Origin: Alphaproteobacteria bacterium
Lineage (GTDB): Bacteria; Pseudomonadota; Alphaproteobacteria; RF32; CAG-239
NCBI GenBank assembly: GCA_017626035.1
Contig: JAGAJR010000027.1
Location: forward strand, 23,415-87,414
Length of the DNA: 64,000 nt
Reading direction: 5' to 3'
Under the pieces are notes generated by a model, which was not told the origin of the DNA, searched no databases, and was given only the letters and a program-made list of their open reading frames with translations. Below, in pieces: positions 45,202 through 55,152 of the stretch. Both the position numbers and the translations under genes were made by a program. Positions within the stretch are counted from its first letter, which is position 1. The number at the start of each line of letters is the position of its first letter.

Positions 45202-45283
45202 TTCCAATTGCGGATATTGAATATCTGCAAACAATGCCCAGATAATTACAGGGTTGATGTTTGAAAGAAGGTATCAGAAAATA

Positions 45284-46186
45284 ATGAGTCAGAATTCACA
45301 TGCGGTAATTGTCAAAAACACAACGAATTTACCTCTTGTTGTTGAAGAGAACAGCTTATTCTCTTATCTTGAAAAAATAAAAAAATTTCCGATTTTAAGT
45401 GAAGAAGAAGAAATCAGACTGGTGGAGGAATTTCGCCGGCACGGCAGTCTTGAAGCGGCTCAGACGCTGGTTACGTCGCATTTGCGTTTGGCTGCAAAAA
45501 TTGCCTTAACCTACCGTCGTTACGGGCTTCCTCTGGCGGATATTATTTCTGAGGCCAATATCGGTCTGATGCAGGCCGTTAAAAAGTTTGACTTGGAAAA
45601 GAAAGTTCGTTTGGCAACCTATGCCATTTGGTGGATAAAGGCTGCGGTTAATGATTATGTGCTTCGGTCTTGGTCTTTGGTCAAGATTGGAACCGTGGCT
45701 GCTCAGAAGAAATTGTTTTACAATTTAAGCCGGATAAAATCCCGTTTGGGACTGTATGACAATAAGGCAATGGAACCGGAAGTCGTTGAACAGATTGCCA
45801 AAGAGTTGGTTGTTGACAAACAAGATGTTATTGAAATGGATCAGCGTTTGGGCGGAGACAGCTCGTTAAATGTTGTTGCCGGAGATGACGGCACCATGGA
45901 AAAAATAGATTTTCTTGTTGACAAAAGACAAAATATAGAAGAAAATGCGTCCCGCAAACAAGAAAACAGCCTGAAACAAAAAATTTTATATCAGTGCTTG
46001 AGCCTTTTGAACGAACGGGAACAATATATTATAAAAAATCGTATGCTTTCGGATGCTCCCGTTACTTTGGAAGAAATCGGCGAAAAGTTTGCAATTAGCC
46101 GCGAACGGGTAAGGCAAATAGAAAAGAAAGCTTTTGATAAACTTTCTGAAAAAGTAAAGCTTGCTTTAGCTTCTGAAATGTGCTAA
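45284..46186 (+). CDS. rpoH: RNA polymerase sigma factor RpoH (sigma32)
   Basis: 300 residues from the ATG at 45284 (MSQNSHAVIV); an ATG nine codons earlier is possible, and neither has an ideal site. Region 1.2/2 begins at NSLFSYLEKIKKFPILSEEE; region 2.4 contains ATYAIWWIKAAVNDYVL; the RpoH box reads AAQKKLFYNLSRIK; region 4 ends in the HTH EEIGEKFAISRERVRQIEKK. The Trp-Trp pair and RpoH box separate it from RpoD. It would direct heat-shock genes such as clpB, which lies 3 kb downstream. Confidence 0.92.
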   Translation: MSQNSHAVIVKNTTNLPLVVEENSLFSYLEKIKKFPILSEEEEIRLVEEFRRHGSLEAAQTLVTSHLRLAAKIALTYRRYGLPLADIISEANIGLMQAVKKFDLEKKVRLATYAIWWIKAAVNDYVLRSWSLVKIGTVAAQKKLFYNLSRIKSRLGLYDNKAMEPEVVEQIAKELVVDKQDVIEMDQRLGGDSSLNVVAGDDGTMEKIDFLVDKRQNIEENASRKQENSLKQKILYQCLSLLNEREQYIIKNRMLSDAPVTLEEIGEKFAISRERVRQIEKKAFDKLSEKVKLALASEMC

Positions 46187-46217
46187 TATACTAGAACAAT
46201 AAACGGAGACAACAAAA

Positions 46218-46412
46218 GTGGTCAATTCTGAACAAATGCAGCCTGAAACGGCAGGCTTTATGTTTAAGGGAGAATTTTCCCCTTCTATTGACGTGTCTCC
46301 GATGCGTGAACATATTGCCGGGTTGTTGAAAATTGTTCGCGGGGATGAACCGGAAGAAGAAAATATTTTTGTTGCCCGCAAAGTTTTGACTAAAAGCAAT
46401 CAAAGAAACTAA
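46218..46412 (+). CDS. Small hypothetical protein (64 aa)
   Basis: GTG start with GGAG 10 nt upstream and a terminator after the stop. Soluble; contains PSIDVSPMREHIAGLLKIVR and an acidic then basic tail. No family recognised. Thirty-one nt after rpoH, so likely on the same transcript. Confidence 0.55.
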   Translation: MVNSEQMQPETAGFMFKGEFSPSIDVSPMREHIAGLLKIVRGDEPEEENIFVARKVLTKSNQRN

Positions 46413-46430
46413 TCGGTATAAAAAGAAAGC

Positions 46431-46457
46431 AACGTCCGCTTTGCGGCGTTTTTTTAT
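46431..46457 (+). terminator. Terminator after rpoH and the 64-residue gene
   Basis: AACG-T-CCGC and GCGG-CGTT arms (one bulge) with a TTT loop and a T-run. Confidence 0.8.
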
Positions 46458-46514
46458 GTCTGAATCTTGCAAATTTGTAAAAATCTGTAATGATGTCCCG
46501 AGAAAAGGATAAAA

Positions 46515-47357
46515 ATGAGCAGCACTTTTGAAAATACCATATCCGTTTTGGCAAAGGCCGGAATTCCGTCGCCTCGTCTGGAAGCCAGAATATTGATTGC
46601 CGAGGCTTCGCGACAGGAGGCCGGAAATATCGGAACCGACAGTGTCTTAGATAAAGATCAGCAGGAAAAGCTTGAGGAAATGCTGTCGCTTCGTCTTCAG
46701 AATATGCCATTGGATAAAATTATCGGTTCAAAAGATTTTTATAAATACAGTTTTAACGTAACCTGCGATGTTTTGTCGCCTCGGCCGGATACGGAAGTTT
46801 TGGTTGAGGAGGCACTGCGTTTGTCATCGGCTTTTCAGAGCCCGTCTTTTCTGGATTTGGGAACCGGCTCGGGATGTATTCTTTTGTCTCTGTTGGGAGA
46901 GAGGAAAGACGCTCGGGGTGTCGGGGTGGACTGTTCTGAAAAAGCATTGGCAGTTGCCGCTTCGAATGCGGAAAAAATTGGAGTAAAAGAACAGGTGCGT
47001 TTTTGTCGGGCCAGTTGGTTTAATGAAGATTTCGGCAGTCTCTTTGCCAAACCGTTTGATTTGATAGTGTCAAATCCGCCGTATATTCCGACCGGGGATA
47101 TTCCCGGATTGGAGGAAAATGTCCGCAAGTATGATCCTTTCGGGGCGTTGGACGGCGGGGAAGACGGATTGGATCATTATCGGCAGCTGGCAAAAGTAAT
47201 TCCTCCATTGTTGAAAGAGACGGGATATGTTCTGCTTGAAATAGGAATAAGACAGGCGGAAGATGTGTGCAAAGTGTTTGAAAAAGCAGGATTAAAAACG
47301 GAAAAAGTACTTCGGGATTTATCCGGTATCGAAAGATGTATAATTCTTAAAAAATAA
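46515..47357 (+). CDS. prmC: Release factor glutamine methyltransferase (PrmC/HemK)
   Basis: 280 residues: methylates the Gln of the GGQ loop in peptide chain release factors using S-adenosylmethionine. N-terminal helical domain, then SAM site DLGTGSGCILLSLL (about 115-128) and the NPPY catalytic motif (SNPPYIPT, about 187-194). AAAGGAT precedes the ATG. prfA is not seen on either side. DUF4167 follows, as in many Alphaproteobacteria. Confidence 0.94.
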   Translation: MSSTFENTISVLAKAGIPSPRLEARILIAEASRQEAGNIGTDSVLDKDQQEKLEEMLSLRLQNMPLDKIIGSKDFYKYSFNVTCDVLSPRPDTEVLVEEALRLSSAFQSPSFLDLGTGSGCILLSLLGERKDARGVGVDCSEKALAVAASNAEKIGVKEQVRFCRASWFNEDFGSLFAKPFDLIVSNPPYIPTGDIPGLEENVRKYDPFGALDGGEDGLDHYRQLAKVIPPLLKETGYVLLEIGIRQAEDVCKVFEKAGLKTEKVLRDLSGIERCIILKK

Positions 47358-47516
47358 TTTGCAATTATAATATTTATCTGTATGATACAGCCTGAAAGAT
47401 GCTTCTGATTTTTGTTTTGCATCGTTTAGAGTTTTTTCAAAAAAAATAAAATTTGAATTTTTGATTTTCGGGGTTCTTTGCAGAGGCCCCTTGTTAACGA
47501 TTATGGTATTAAAAAT

Positions 47517-48044
47517 ATGAAAAGAACAAACAATAAATTTCGTAATAACAATAATAATTATAACAATCAGGTTTATTCCCTTAATTATAAATTTGACAGT
47601 AACAGTATCGCCGGAAAATGCAGCGGGACGGCTCTTGATTTGATAAAGAGATATAATGAGTTGGCCAAAGATGCCCTGAATAATAATGATTATGTCAGTG
47701 CCGAAGTTTTTCGCCAATATGCGGAGCATTACCGTAAAATCGTTACCGAAATAAACGAGAAGAAAAATCAAAATCAAAAAAATAACAATCAAAGAAAAGA
47801 CGGCTTCGCTCAGGAAAATGCCGTCAGCAATGACAATGCCGGAGAAAATGAGTCCGCCGCGGAAGAAACAGCGGAGGCAAAACCGGAAGAAGCTGTTCAA
47901 ACGGAAACGACACCTGCCAAAAAAGAATTTAAAGTAATTGAAATTACGGAAGTTTCTGATAATGCCGAAAACAAAGAAACTTCAGCTTCCGAAGAGCAGC
48001 CTAAACCGAAAAGGACTTATCGTAAGAAAGTCGCTGCCGTATAA
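47517..48044 (+). CDS. DUF4167 RNA-binding-like protein
   Basis: 175 residues from the ATG at 47517 (MKRTNNKFRN); an in-frame start 13 codons earlier is poorer. Asn-rich basic N-terminus (about 5-25), then the DUF4167 domain (about 35-85: SNSIAGKCSGTALDLIKRYN, YVSAEVFRQYAEHYRKI), then an acidic disordered tail. A gene of this family after prmC is an alphaproteobacterial arrangement. Its basic repeat start suggests nucleic acid binding; function unknown. Confidence 0.82.
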   Translation: MKRTNNKFRNNNNNYNNQVYSLNYKFDSNSIAGKCSGTALDLIKRYNELAKDALNNNDYVSAEVFRQYAEHYRKIVTEINEKKNQNQKNNNQRKDGFAQENAVSNDNAGENESAAEETAEAKPEEAVQTETTPAKKEFKVIEITEVSDNAENKETSASEEQPKPKRTYRKKVAAV

Positions 48045-48072
48045 TTCGTTTCTTTTGCCGAGAAATATTTTC

Positions 48073-48135
48073 TTTAGACAAAATATTGTTTGCAGTCTAA
48101 ATAATATTTGACTATTTGAAAGAAATTTTTATTAT
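48073..48135 (+). promoter_or_regulatory. Promoter with upstream dyad before the metallophosphoesterase gene
   Basis: TTGACT (48108-48113), a 16-nt spacer and TATTAT (48130-48135). Just upstream, TTTAGAC (48073-48079) and GTCTAAA (48095-48101) form a perfect dyad with a 15-nt centre, placed where an activator could bind. Confidence 0.5.
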
Positions 48136-48264
48136 AAAATTTAATATTAAGCTGTAAAAGCGGTGGTATATGAAAGTGTGTGTGGAGAGTAATTCTTTAT
48201 CAAAACGACAGAGGTTTTGATAAAATGTGGCTGTTATATTGAAAGTATAAAAAGGGGATGTGTT

Positions 48265-49416
48265 GTGTACTTTATTATTGCGGGTGTGGTTATTGCTTTG
48301 GCTTGTACGGTAATTACGGTAAGAACGCTTGTCAGCTACAGTGATATCAGACTGCCCGGAAAATTAGTTATTGGTTTTATGGTGGCATACGGATGGTTTG
48401 CCCCGTTCATAATTGCCGGTGTAAAAAAGTATGCCCTTCTTTCTTCCGAAATATATAATCTTTTTGCTCCCGTAAGTTATTTTCTGTTCGGAACGGCATT
48501 CCTTTTGTTTTCTCTTTTGCTTTTCAGGGATGTTTTATGGTATTTGCTCTATGGCATAGTTCGGATTTTTGACCGAACCAATTGGGTGTTAAATCCTAAA
48601 AATTTGAATGTTCTCGGCAAGGTCAACCTGATAACCGTCGGTCTGACCATTGTACTTGCAGCTTATGCTTTTTATGAAGGGGTTAAAGAGCCGGAAATCA
48701 GAGATATTTACATTACTTCAAACCGGATTCATAAAAACGTTACCATGTTGCAGTTAACGGATTTGCACATTAACCGGACAACATCCGTGGATGATATTGA
48801 TAAACTGGTAAACAGGGTAAATTCTCTCCGACCGGATTTTATCGTTCTGACCGGAGACATCGTTGACGACAAGGTTGATGTCCTGACTGCTCAAACCAAT
48901 GCACTGGCAAAACTGAAAGCTCCTTACGGAGTCTATATTTCTTTCGGTAATCACGAGTTGTATAACGGGATTGCTTCCTGGCAGAAACGTTTTGAGGAAA
49001 TGGGCTTCCATTTGTTATTTAACAAAGGCCTGCCTGTGGGCGACACCAATATTTATTTGGCCGGAATTCCGGACAGCCATACTGCAAGTATGAGCCCGAT
49101 GTTAAACGTCAATTTTTATAAGGCGTTAAAAGGCAGCAAGAAAACCCAGTATAAGGTCTTAATGTCGCATACGCCGGATTTTGTGGACTATCTGAGCAGC
49201 CGCATTATTGATTTGCAGCTTTCCGGACATACACACGGCGGACAGATATTCCCGTTCCACCTGTTGGTTAAAAAGGCCAACAAATATCTGGCCGGTTTGT
49301 ATGATGTTCGAGGTTTGAAACTTTATGTTTCCAGGGGTGTCGGGTCTTGGGGGCCGCCGATGCGGCTGTTTGCCCCTGCGGAAATTACTTTGATTTCCCT
49401 GTTGCCGGAAGACTAA
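48265..49416 (+). CDS. Membrane-bound metallophosphoesterase (YkuE-like)
   Basis: 383 residues from a GTG at 48265 with AAGGGGAT upstream; the longer reading starting at 48217 lacks a site. Four membrane segments in the first 160 residues, then the calcineurin-like domain with the metal ligands in order: DLHIN, GDIVDD, GNHE, SHTPD and GHTHGGQ. YkuE-type enzymes act outside the cytoplasmic membrane on UDP-sugar-lipid or phospholipid head groups; the substrate is not identifiable. Confidence 0.87.
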   Translation: MYFIIAGVVIALACTVITVRTLVSYSDIRLPGKLVIGFMVAYGWFAPFIIAGVKKYALLSSEIYNLFAPVSYFLFGTAFLLFSLLLFRDVLWYLLYGIVRIFDRTNWVLNPKNLNVLGKVNLITVGLTIVLAAYAFYEGVKEPEIRDIYITSNRIHKNVTMLQLTDLHINRTTSVDDIDKLVNRVNSLRPDFIVLTGDIVDDKVDVLTAQTNALAKLKAPYGVYISFGNHELYNGIASWQKRFEEMGFHLLFNKGLPVGDTNIYLAGIPDSHTASMSPMLNVNFYKALKGSKKTQYKVLMSHTPDFVDYLSSRIIDLQLSGHTHGGQIFPFHLLVKKANKYLAGLYDVRGLKLYVSRGVGSWGPPMRLFAPAEITLISLLPED

Positions 49417-49434
49417 AAAATATCGCAGGATAAA

Positions 49435-49493
49435 CTTGATTTAACAGTATCCCTCTCACTATATATTAGATAGAATGACGAATATATAGTGAG
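49435..49493 (+). promoter_or_regulatory. clpB control region: heat-shock-like promoter and 13-bp dyad
   Basis: CTTG (49435-49438) with CTATAT (49459-49464) fits a sigma32-like pair, and TTGATT-N17-CTATAT also fits sigma70. The -10 is within CTCACTATATATT (49455-49467), whose perfect inverted copy AATATATAGTGAG (49481-49493) overlaps the ribosome site GAGGTGG. Centre of 13 nt. The dyad is 13 of 13 pairs. Confidence 0.6.
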
Positions 49494-49503
49494 GTGGTCG
49501 AAC

Positions 49504-52107
49504 ATGGATTTTGAAAAGTTAACCAGTAAATCAAAAGAGATAATACAAGAGGTTATCAATCAGGCGGCTAAAGGCAAACACCAGTATATTTCCCCTGAAC
49601 ATTTGCTGAAAGTGCTTATTGATGACAAATCCGGCGTCATTACCGATTTGATTTTGAAATCGGGCGGCAGTGTTTCTGAAATCCGCCGCGAAGTGGACAA
49701 TGCTTTGGCCAAAATTCCCGAAGTTATGGGACAATCCGTTCAAAGCCTGATGTCTCAGGAATTTACCCGGGTTATGATGGAAGCCGAAAAGTTGGCGGAT
49801 AAATCTGGAGACAAATTTGTAACGGCAGAACGCATCTTGCAAGCTTTGGCAATGACGGACGGAACCCCCGCTTATGAAATTTTGAAAAAAGCCGGAGTTA
49901 ATCCTCAAAAACTCAATCAGGCCGTTAACGACTACCGGAAAGGAAAAATTGCCGATTCTGAAACCTCGGAAGATAATTTTGAGGCTTTGAAAAAATTTGC
50001 CATAGATATTACCGCCAAAGCCAAGGAAGGAAAATTGGATCCCGTCGTCGGCAGAGACCATGAAATCCGTCGGACAATTCAGGTATTGTCCCGCCGAACC
50101 AAAAATAATCCGGTGTTGATTGGCGAACCGGGCGTGGGAAAAACGGCAATTGTTGAAGGGTTGGCAATGCGTATTGTCAATAATGATGTGCCTGAAAGCC
50201 TGAAAGGCAAACAGCTTCTGGCTTTGGATATGGGGGCATTGATTGCTGGAGCCAAGTTCCGCGGCGAGTTTGAAGAAAGATTGAAAGCCGTGCTCAAAGA
50301 TGTGGAAGCTTCTAACGGAAACATCATTTTGTTTATTGATGAAATGCACACGATTGTCGGAGCCGGAGCGAGCGAAGGTTCCATGGATGCTTCCAACCTC
50401 TTAAAACCGGCACTGGCAAGGGGAGAACTGCATTGTCTGGGAGCCACGACCCTGTCCGAATATAAAAAATATGTGGAAAAAGACGCGGCTCTGGCTCGGC
50501 GTTTCCAACCGGTATTTATTTCCGAACCGAGTGTGGAAGAAACCATTTCTATTCTGAGAGGAATTAAAGACAAGTTTGAACTGCACCATGGCGTCAGAAT
50601 TTCAGATTCTGCGTTAATTGCTGCCGCAACCTTGTCTAACCGCTATATCAGCGACCGCTTTCTGCCGGATAAAGCGATTGACCTGATGGACGAGGCGGCA
50701 AGTTCGCTGCGAATGGCAATCGATTCCAAACCGGAAGAACTGGATGAACTGGATCGCCGTATTCTCCAATTGAAAATTGAGCGGGAAGCTCTGAAAAAAG
50801 AAAATGACGAACAGTCCAAATCCCGACTGGAATTAATCGGTTATGAAATTTCGGGATTGGAAGCCAAAGCCAAAAGCCTTGCCGATAAATGGCAGGAGGA
50901 AAAACAGGGGCTTGTGGATTTGACCAGTTTGAAAGACAAGTTGGATAAAGCCAAAATCGAAGTTGAAATCGCTAAACGCGACGGCCGGTATGAACGGGCG
51001 GGAGAACTGCAATACAGCGTTATTCCTGAATTGGAAGAACGTGTCAGAACAATTGAAGAAAAATCCCGGAATACCAAAGAAAAAAGCAATATCCGCGAAA
51101 CCGTAACCGATGAAAACATTGCCAATGTCGTTTCCAAATGGACGGGTATTCCGGTTGATAAAATGCTGGAAGGAGAAAGGGAGAAACTTGTTCACATGGA
51201 AGACTTCCTCGGTAAGCGGGTTATCGGACAGAAAGAAGCAATTGCCGCGGTGGCTAATGCCGTCAGACGTTCCCGTGCCGGTATCAGCGACCATAATCAG
51301 CCGATAGGTTCGTTCCTGTTCTTGGGTCCGACCGGTGTCGGTAAAACGGAACTGAGCAAAGCATTGGCCGAGTTTCTGTTTAATGACGAAACGGCAATGC
51401 TGCGTGTTGATATGTCTGAATATATGGAAAAACACGCGGTAGCCCGTTTAATCGGTTCGCCTCCGGGATATGTCGGCTATGAGGAAGGCGGTGTTTTGAC
51501 CGAAGCGGTTCGCCGCCGCCCGTATCAGGTTATTTTGTTTGATGAAGTGGAAAAAGCCCATCCCGATGTGTTTAACATTTTGCTTCAGGTTCTGGATGAC
51601 GGACGTTTGACGGACGGAAAAGGTCGGACGGTCGACTTCAAAAACACCATTATCATCATGACTTCTAATCTGGGTTCGGATATTTTGGCCAATACCACCG
51701 GAGCGGATGATCCGAAAAAAGTAAAGGCCAAGGTAATGGATATTGTGAAGGCGTCGTTCCGTCCGGAATTTATCAACCGAATTGACGAGATAAGCCTGTT
51801 TCATAAACTGGATAAAAGCAATATTAAGGACATTGCAAAAATTCAGATTGCCAATATTGAAAAACGTTTGGCAGAACGCAACATCAAATTGCATGTCAAC
51901 GATGCGGCCTTTATCTGGATTGTCAACAACGGGTATGATCCGGTTTACGGTGCCCGCCCGTTGAAACGTCTGCTGAAAACCCAGATTGAAAACAAACTGG
52001 CAATGAAGATACTTGACGGAGAAATCGGAGACAACGATACCGCCGATATTATTGTTGCCGACGGACAATTAAGCATAGTGAAGAGTAAGAAGAAACGAGA
52101 TGAATAA
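49504..52107 (+). CDS. clpB: Chaperone ClpB
   Basis: 867 residues from the ATG at 49504 with GAGGTGG 6 nt upstream. N-terminal Clp domain; AAA1 Walker [10 protein letters not shown] near 203-211; the long coiled-coil middle domain (about 400-520, [16 protein letters not shown]); AAA2 Walker [10 protein letters not shown] near 610 and the C-terminal dimer domain ([14 protein letters not shown]). It dissolves protein aggregates together with DnaK. The middle domain separates it from ClpA. Last 8 nt overlap the next gene. Confidence 0.97.
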   Translation: MDFEKLTSKSKEIIQEVINQAAKGKHQYISPEHLLKVLIDDKSGVITDLILKSGGSVSEIRREVDNALAKIPEVMGQSVQSLMSQEFTRVMMEAEKLADKSGDKFVTAERILQALAMTDGTPAYEILKKAGVNPQKLNQAVNDYRKGKIADSETSEDNFEALKKFAIDITAKAKEGKLDPVVGRDHEIRRTIQVLSRRTKNNPVLIGEPGVGKTAIVEGLAMRIVNNDVPESLKGKQLLALDMGALIAGAKFRGEFEERLKAVLKDVEASNGNIILFIDEMHTIVGAGASEGSMDASNLLKPALARGELHCLGATTLSEYKKYVEKDAALARRFQPVFISEPSVEETISILRGIKDKFELHHGVRISDSALIAAATLSNRYISDRFLPDKAIDLMDEAASSLRMAIDSKPEELDELDRRILQLKIEREALKKENDEQSKSRLELIGYEISGLEAKAKSLADKWQEEKQGLVDLTSLKDKLDKAKIEVEIAKRDGRYERAGELQYSVIPELEERVRTIEEKSRNTKEKSNIRETVTDENIANVVSKWTGIPVDKMLEGEREKLVHMEDFLGKRVIGQKEAIAAVANAVRRSRAGISDHNQPIGSFLFLGPTGVGKTELSKALAEFLFNDETAMLRVDMSEYMEKHAVARLIGSPPGYVGYEEGGVLTEAVRRRPYQVILFDEVEKAHPDVFNILLQVLDDGRLTDGKGRTVDFKNTIIIMTSNLGSDILANTTGADDPKKVKAKVMDIVKASFRPEFINRIDEISLFHKLDKSNIKDIAKIQIANIEKRLAERNIKLHVNDAAFIWIVNNGYDPVYGARPLKRLLKTQIENKLAMKILDGEIGDNDTADIIVADGQLSIVKSKKKRDE

Positions 52108-52531
52108 ATTATATGCGAAAGCGATGCATGTGGCCGGAACTTATGATGTTACAACTCCCGAAAATTCGGTTGTCCTGTACAGCGTGAGTTTTCAACCGAC
52201 CAAAGAAAACAGGGATAAGGCGTTTGCTTTTGTAAAAGACAATCCCGATAAAATGATGATAGAACACACCGACTGCGGAGCAAAGTTGGTGGAACTGGGC
52301 TTGGCTGGTTCCGGCTGCGGTTTGAAAGATGAAGAAATTGCCGATATTTGGGCCGTGGCTTCCAAACGTTTTATCAGTGCGGCTCAAGGGGAAATAACGG
52401 CGTTTGTAAATAATGCCGATCCCCGAAGCGTTTTTGTCAGGATGGAACTGCCGACGCTTTTAAGTAATGAAAAAATCCATACGGTTAACGGAATGGATAA
52501 GAAAAAATTTGCCCGCCAATTTAATTTGTAA
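52100..52531 (+). CDS. Hypothetical protein coupled to clpB
   Basis: 143 residues. The ATG lies inside the last codons of clpB (8-nt overlap), so it is translationally coupled. Cytoplasmic, with a repeated Cys ([22 protein letters not shown]) and [19 protein letters not shown]. The N-terminus reads like an [20 protein letters not shown] strand set. Family not recognised; co-expression with ClpB suggests a stress link. Confidence 0.65.
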   Translation: MNKLYAKAMHVAGTYDVTTPENSVVLYSVSFQPTKENRDKAFAFVKDNPDKMMIEHTDCGAKLVELGLAGSGCGLKDEEIADIWAVASKRFISAAQGEITAFVNNADPRSVFVRMELPTLLSNEKIHTVNGMDKKKFARQFNL

Positions 52532-52538
52532 AAACAAT

Positions 52539-52567
52539 TTGACATTTTGTGTCTAATTTTGTTTAAT
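52539..52567 (+). promoter_or_regulatory. Promoter of the 301-residue protein gene
   Basis: TTGACA, a 17-nt spacer and TTTAAT, about 50 nt before the ATG. TTGACA together with TGTCTAA (52550-52556) also makes a near-dyad like the one at 42392. Confidence 0.55.
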
Positions 52568-52616
52568 GAATAACTGAGTATTTTAAGAATTTTGTGTAAC
52601 TAAAATATTATCGTGT

Positions 52617-53522
52617 ATGCAGTTAAAAGGACTTAAGAAAAAAGACAAAAAACAGGTAAAAGCCTTATTGTCTAATCTGGATTTCCTTGGCGTCAGAGAT
52701 TTTCTCGTCAACAAGGAATTGTATGAACAGCATAACCGTTCGGAATTGCTGTTGGAAACGCTTCTCTTCGGAGACTATAAATCAGCAGCAGAGCTGGTGG
52801 ATGAATACAATAGTTCGGAACTTGAACGTGAAATTATTGCTTTGTTTGGGGATGATTATGTCTTTTCTCGGGCATTAAATTTTTTAGAAAATTTTCGAGC
52901 TCAGGAATTGAGCCTGTGCTTTCTGGAAAGAGCCACTCAGGCCTATATGCCGGAAGAGAAAATGTATGAGGTTGTCAAGTTTCATGCCTTCAACGAAGAG
53001 TTCCTGGAAAAGCTGTGCAACAGCAACAACGAAACTTTGTTTGAAATTTTTATCGACAAATGTGTACGTTGGCGGTTTGAAAGCATTTATGCCTGGGCAG
53101 TAAATTATGTGGCGGATTATCTTATCAAATGGAAAATATTCACCTTGTTGAAAATTCTGATTGAGAAAACGTCGCTGAATGAAAGCCAAGTCAATAAAAT
53201 GAACGATGACCAATTTGCCTGGTATGTCGGAAAGTACCCGATAAAAAACAGCACGCTTAATATGCTGGTATTGAACAATCGGGAAAGCAAATTCAAGGCT
53301 CTTATCAGAAGCCAGGAGCTGAATGTTGCACAATTGGAACTTTGCCTGTTCCATCCGGAACGTTTCCATTTCTTTACCATCTATGTAGATGAAAAACGTC
53401 TGCCCGAGGAATTGGAAAGAAAACTGTTCCGTAAGGAGATGTACAACTATCGCACAGCCTACTTGATGAGACACAAGATAGGCTTCTGGAAAAGACTGGA
53501 ATATTTCTGGAATGAACGGTAA
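52617..53522 (+). CDS. Hypothetical helical protein
   Basis: 301 residues, cytoplasmic, Lys-rich start (LKGLKKKDKKQVKALL). Alternating helices with repeated Leu/Phe spacing and short hydrophobic blocks (LLLETLLFGDYKSAAELVDE, FLEKLCNSNNETLFEIFIDK, YVGKYPIKNSTLNMLVLNN) resemble helical-repeat (ankyrin-like or TPR-like) folds without a clear consensus. The ending MRHKIGFWKRLEYFWNER is aromatic and basic. Not recognised. Confidence 0.6.
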   Translation: MQLKGLKKKDKKQVKALLSNLDFLGVRDFLVNKELYEQHNRSELLLETLLFGDYKSAAELVDEYNSSELEREIIALFGDDYVFSRALNFLENFRAQELSLCFLERATQAYMPEEKMYEVVKFHAFNEEFLEKLCNSNNETLFEIFIDKCVRWRFESIYAWAVNYVADYLIKWKIFTLLKILIEKTSLNESQVNKMNDDQFAWYVGKYPIKNSTLNMLVLNNRESKFKALIRSQELNVAQLELCLFHPERFHFFTIYVDEKRLPEELERKLFRKEMYNYRTAYLMRHKIGFWKRLEYFWNER

Positions 53523-53533
53523 AAAAGTCCTGT

Positions 53534-53574
53534 AAAAAAATTCCCGCGGCCTTTAAAGGCTTCGGGAATTTTTT
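53534..53574. terminator. Bidirectional terminator
   Basis: AAAAAAATTCCCG and CGGGAATTTTTT arms enclose a GCCTTTAAAGGC palindrome, between converging genes. Confidence 0.88.
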
Positions 53575-53594
53575 GTTTTAAAGAAACTGCCGGC

Positions 53595-55040
53595 TTAATT
53601 TGCAATCGGAAGATAAATGGTAAATGTCGTCCCGTTGTAGGCGGTGGATGTAACGGTTAAGTTTCCTTTATGCCTGAGAATAATATGTTTGGCGATAGCC
53701 AAGCCCAAACCTGTTCCTTTGATGTTAAGGTCTTTATGCTCCTGAAGACGGAAAAATCTTTCGGTCAGACGGGCAAGATTCTCGGGAGTGATTTTCGGCC
53801 CTTTGTTGTTAATGGCAATGGATACGGCTTTTCCTTCCGCCACTTGAAAACTTTTGGAGCGGGGAATTTGATCGACAACGCTGACCCGAATGTTGACATC
53901 GCTCTTGCTGACACCGTATTTCAAAGCGTTATCCGTCAGGTTTTGAATCACTTGTTTAACTTGATGTGCATCGGCAGTAATGTCGGGAACATTATTATCA
54001 ATGTGGGTTAGCAATGTGATATTGCGGTCTTGGGCTTTGAGGGAAAGAGCCAAAGCGACTTCATCGACAATTTTTACAATGTCAACCGTTTCATCCGGCT
54101 TTTGATCCTGCGTCATTTCGATTTTGGAAAGCGAAAGCAGGTTTTCTATTAAAGCGGACATATATTCGGCTTGTTCTCTCATGATTTTCAAGAATTTTTC
54201 GCGGGCTTCCTCATCATCGTGAGCGGTGGTTTGCAAAGTTTCAATAAAGCCGGAAATAATTGCCAGCGGTGTCCGGAGTTCATGGCTGGCATTGGCAACG
54301 AAATCAGATTGCATTTTTTCGATTTTCATGGACTTTGTAAGGTCGTAAATGGAAATGACCGCAACGGCACGCCCCTTGGAAAGCCAAGGCAGTTGTTTGA
54401 TATGGGCGTAAAGCTTTTGGGAATCTTCAATATCTTTCAGCTTTCGTCCTTTGTTTCTTTGCACATAAAAAATCAGATTTTCCGATTGGCTTTCTTTTTT
54501 GAGTACCCGGGAAACCGCGTCAATAAAATTATTGGAGTTGAAAATATTTTCAATGTTTTTGTCGGTAACGTCTTTGCCGAACAAGGTGCGGGAGGAAAGA
54601 TTGGCACCGAGAATGTTTCCGGAACGGTCAATCATCATAATCGGATCCGGAAGGGCATCCAAAACGGCGGTATCGGAAATAGTCTGGGCTTCGAGAATAT
54701 CGGTTTTATGTGCCCAGAAACGATGCATGGCGTTAACGGCGTCAACAATTTCTTTGGCGTCTTTTTCCGAGAGAGTGATGTCGTCTTCCATACCTTCGCC
54801 GCTGGCCAGATTGGTAATGTATTTTTTCAGCTGTTGCATTTCAAACGTGAGCGGAAACAGGAAAATCACGTTAAACATAATGATTGTTGCATAAGAAATG
54901 ACGGCAAGCGTGGCGGGCAAAAGCTTCAAAGCCACCAGCATAATGAAAACCAAGGCGGAAGGGAGGGATAAAAACAAAACCCTGTCGGCGAACTTTTCAT
55001 CTTTTTCGATGTTGATAAATTTTTTCCCACGCTTAAACAT
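53595..55040 (-). CDS. PhoR-like sensor histidine kinase
   Basis: 481 residues. Two membrane segments (about 21-40 and 43-66), a PAS-like domain (near 125-215: ALPDPIMMIDRSGNILGANL), HisKA with phospho-acceptor His253 (ASHELRTPLAII), and HATPase with N box QNLTDNALKYG and G boxes (GTGLGLAIA). Close to PhoR in layout, but no response regulator is adjacent, and no pst genes are seen, so the partner is unknown. AGGGGG is before the ATG. Divergent from mutS. Confidence 0.9.
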   Translation of the reverse strand: MFKRGKKFINIEKDEKFADRVLFLSLPSALVFIMLVALKLLPATLAVISYATIIMFNVIFLFPLTFEMQQLKKYITNLASGEGMEDDITLSEKDAKEIVDAVNAMHRFWAHKTDILEAQTISDTAVLDALPDPIMMIDRSGNILGANLSSRTLFGKDVTDKNIENIFNSNNFIDAVSRVLKKESQSENLIFYVQRNKGRKLKDIEDSQKLYAHIKQLPWLSKGRAVAVISIYDLTKSMKIEKMQSDFVANASHELRTPLAIISGFIETLQTTAHDDEEAREKFLKIMREQAEYMSALIENLLSLSKIEMTQDQKPDETVDIVKIVDEVALALSLKAQDRNITLLTHIDNNVPDITADAHQVKQVIQNLTDNALKYGVSKSDVNIRVSVVDQIPRSKSFQVAEGKAVSIAINNKGPKITPENLARLTERFFRLQEHKDLNIKGTGLGLAIAKHIILRHKGNLTVTSTAYNGTTFTIYLPIAN

Positions 55041-55152
55041 TCCAGCCCCCTGTATATCGGTAAAAAATAAGATAAGCTTAAAAAACTGTGGACTACATAC
55101 TAAAATATACTATTATACGATTAGTTTAAATTTGCTAAATAATCGGAATAAA

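Noticed and set aside
49441..49500. A certain RNA thermometer at clpB
   Set aside because: The left arm includes the likely -10, so it may not be transcribed. The dyad is kept as a finding but not called a thermometer.
54898..55152. Upstream extension of the mutS frame by 85 codons
   Set aside because: It lies antisense to the kinase gene, and the MutS fold starts at the ATG at 55153.
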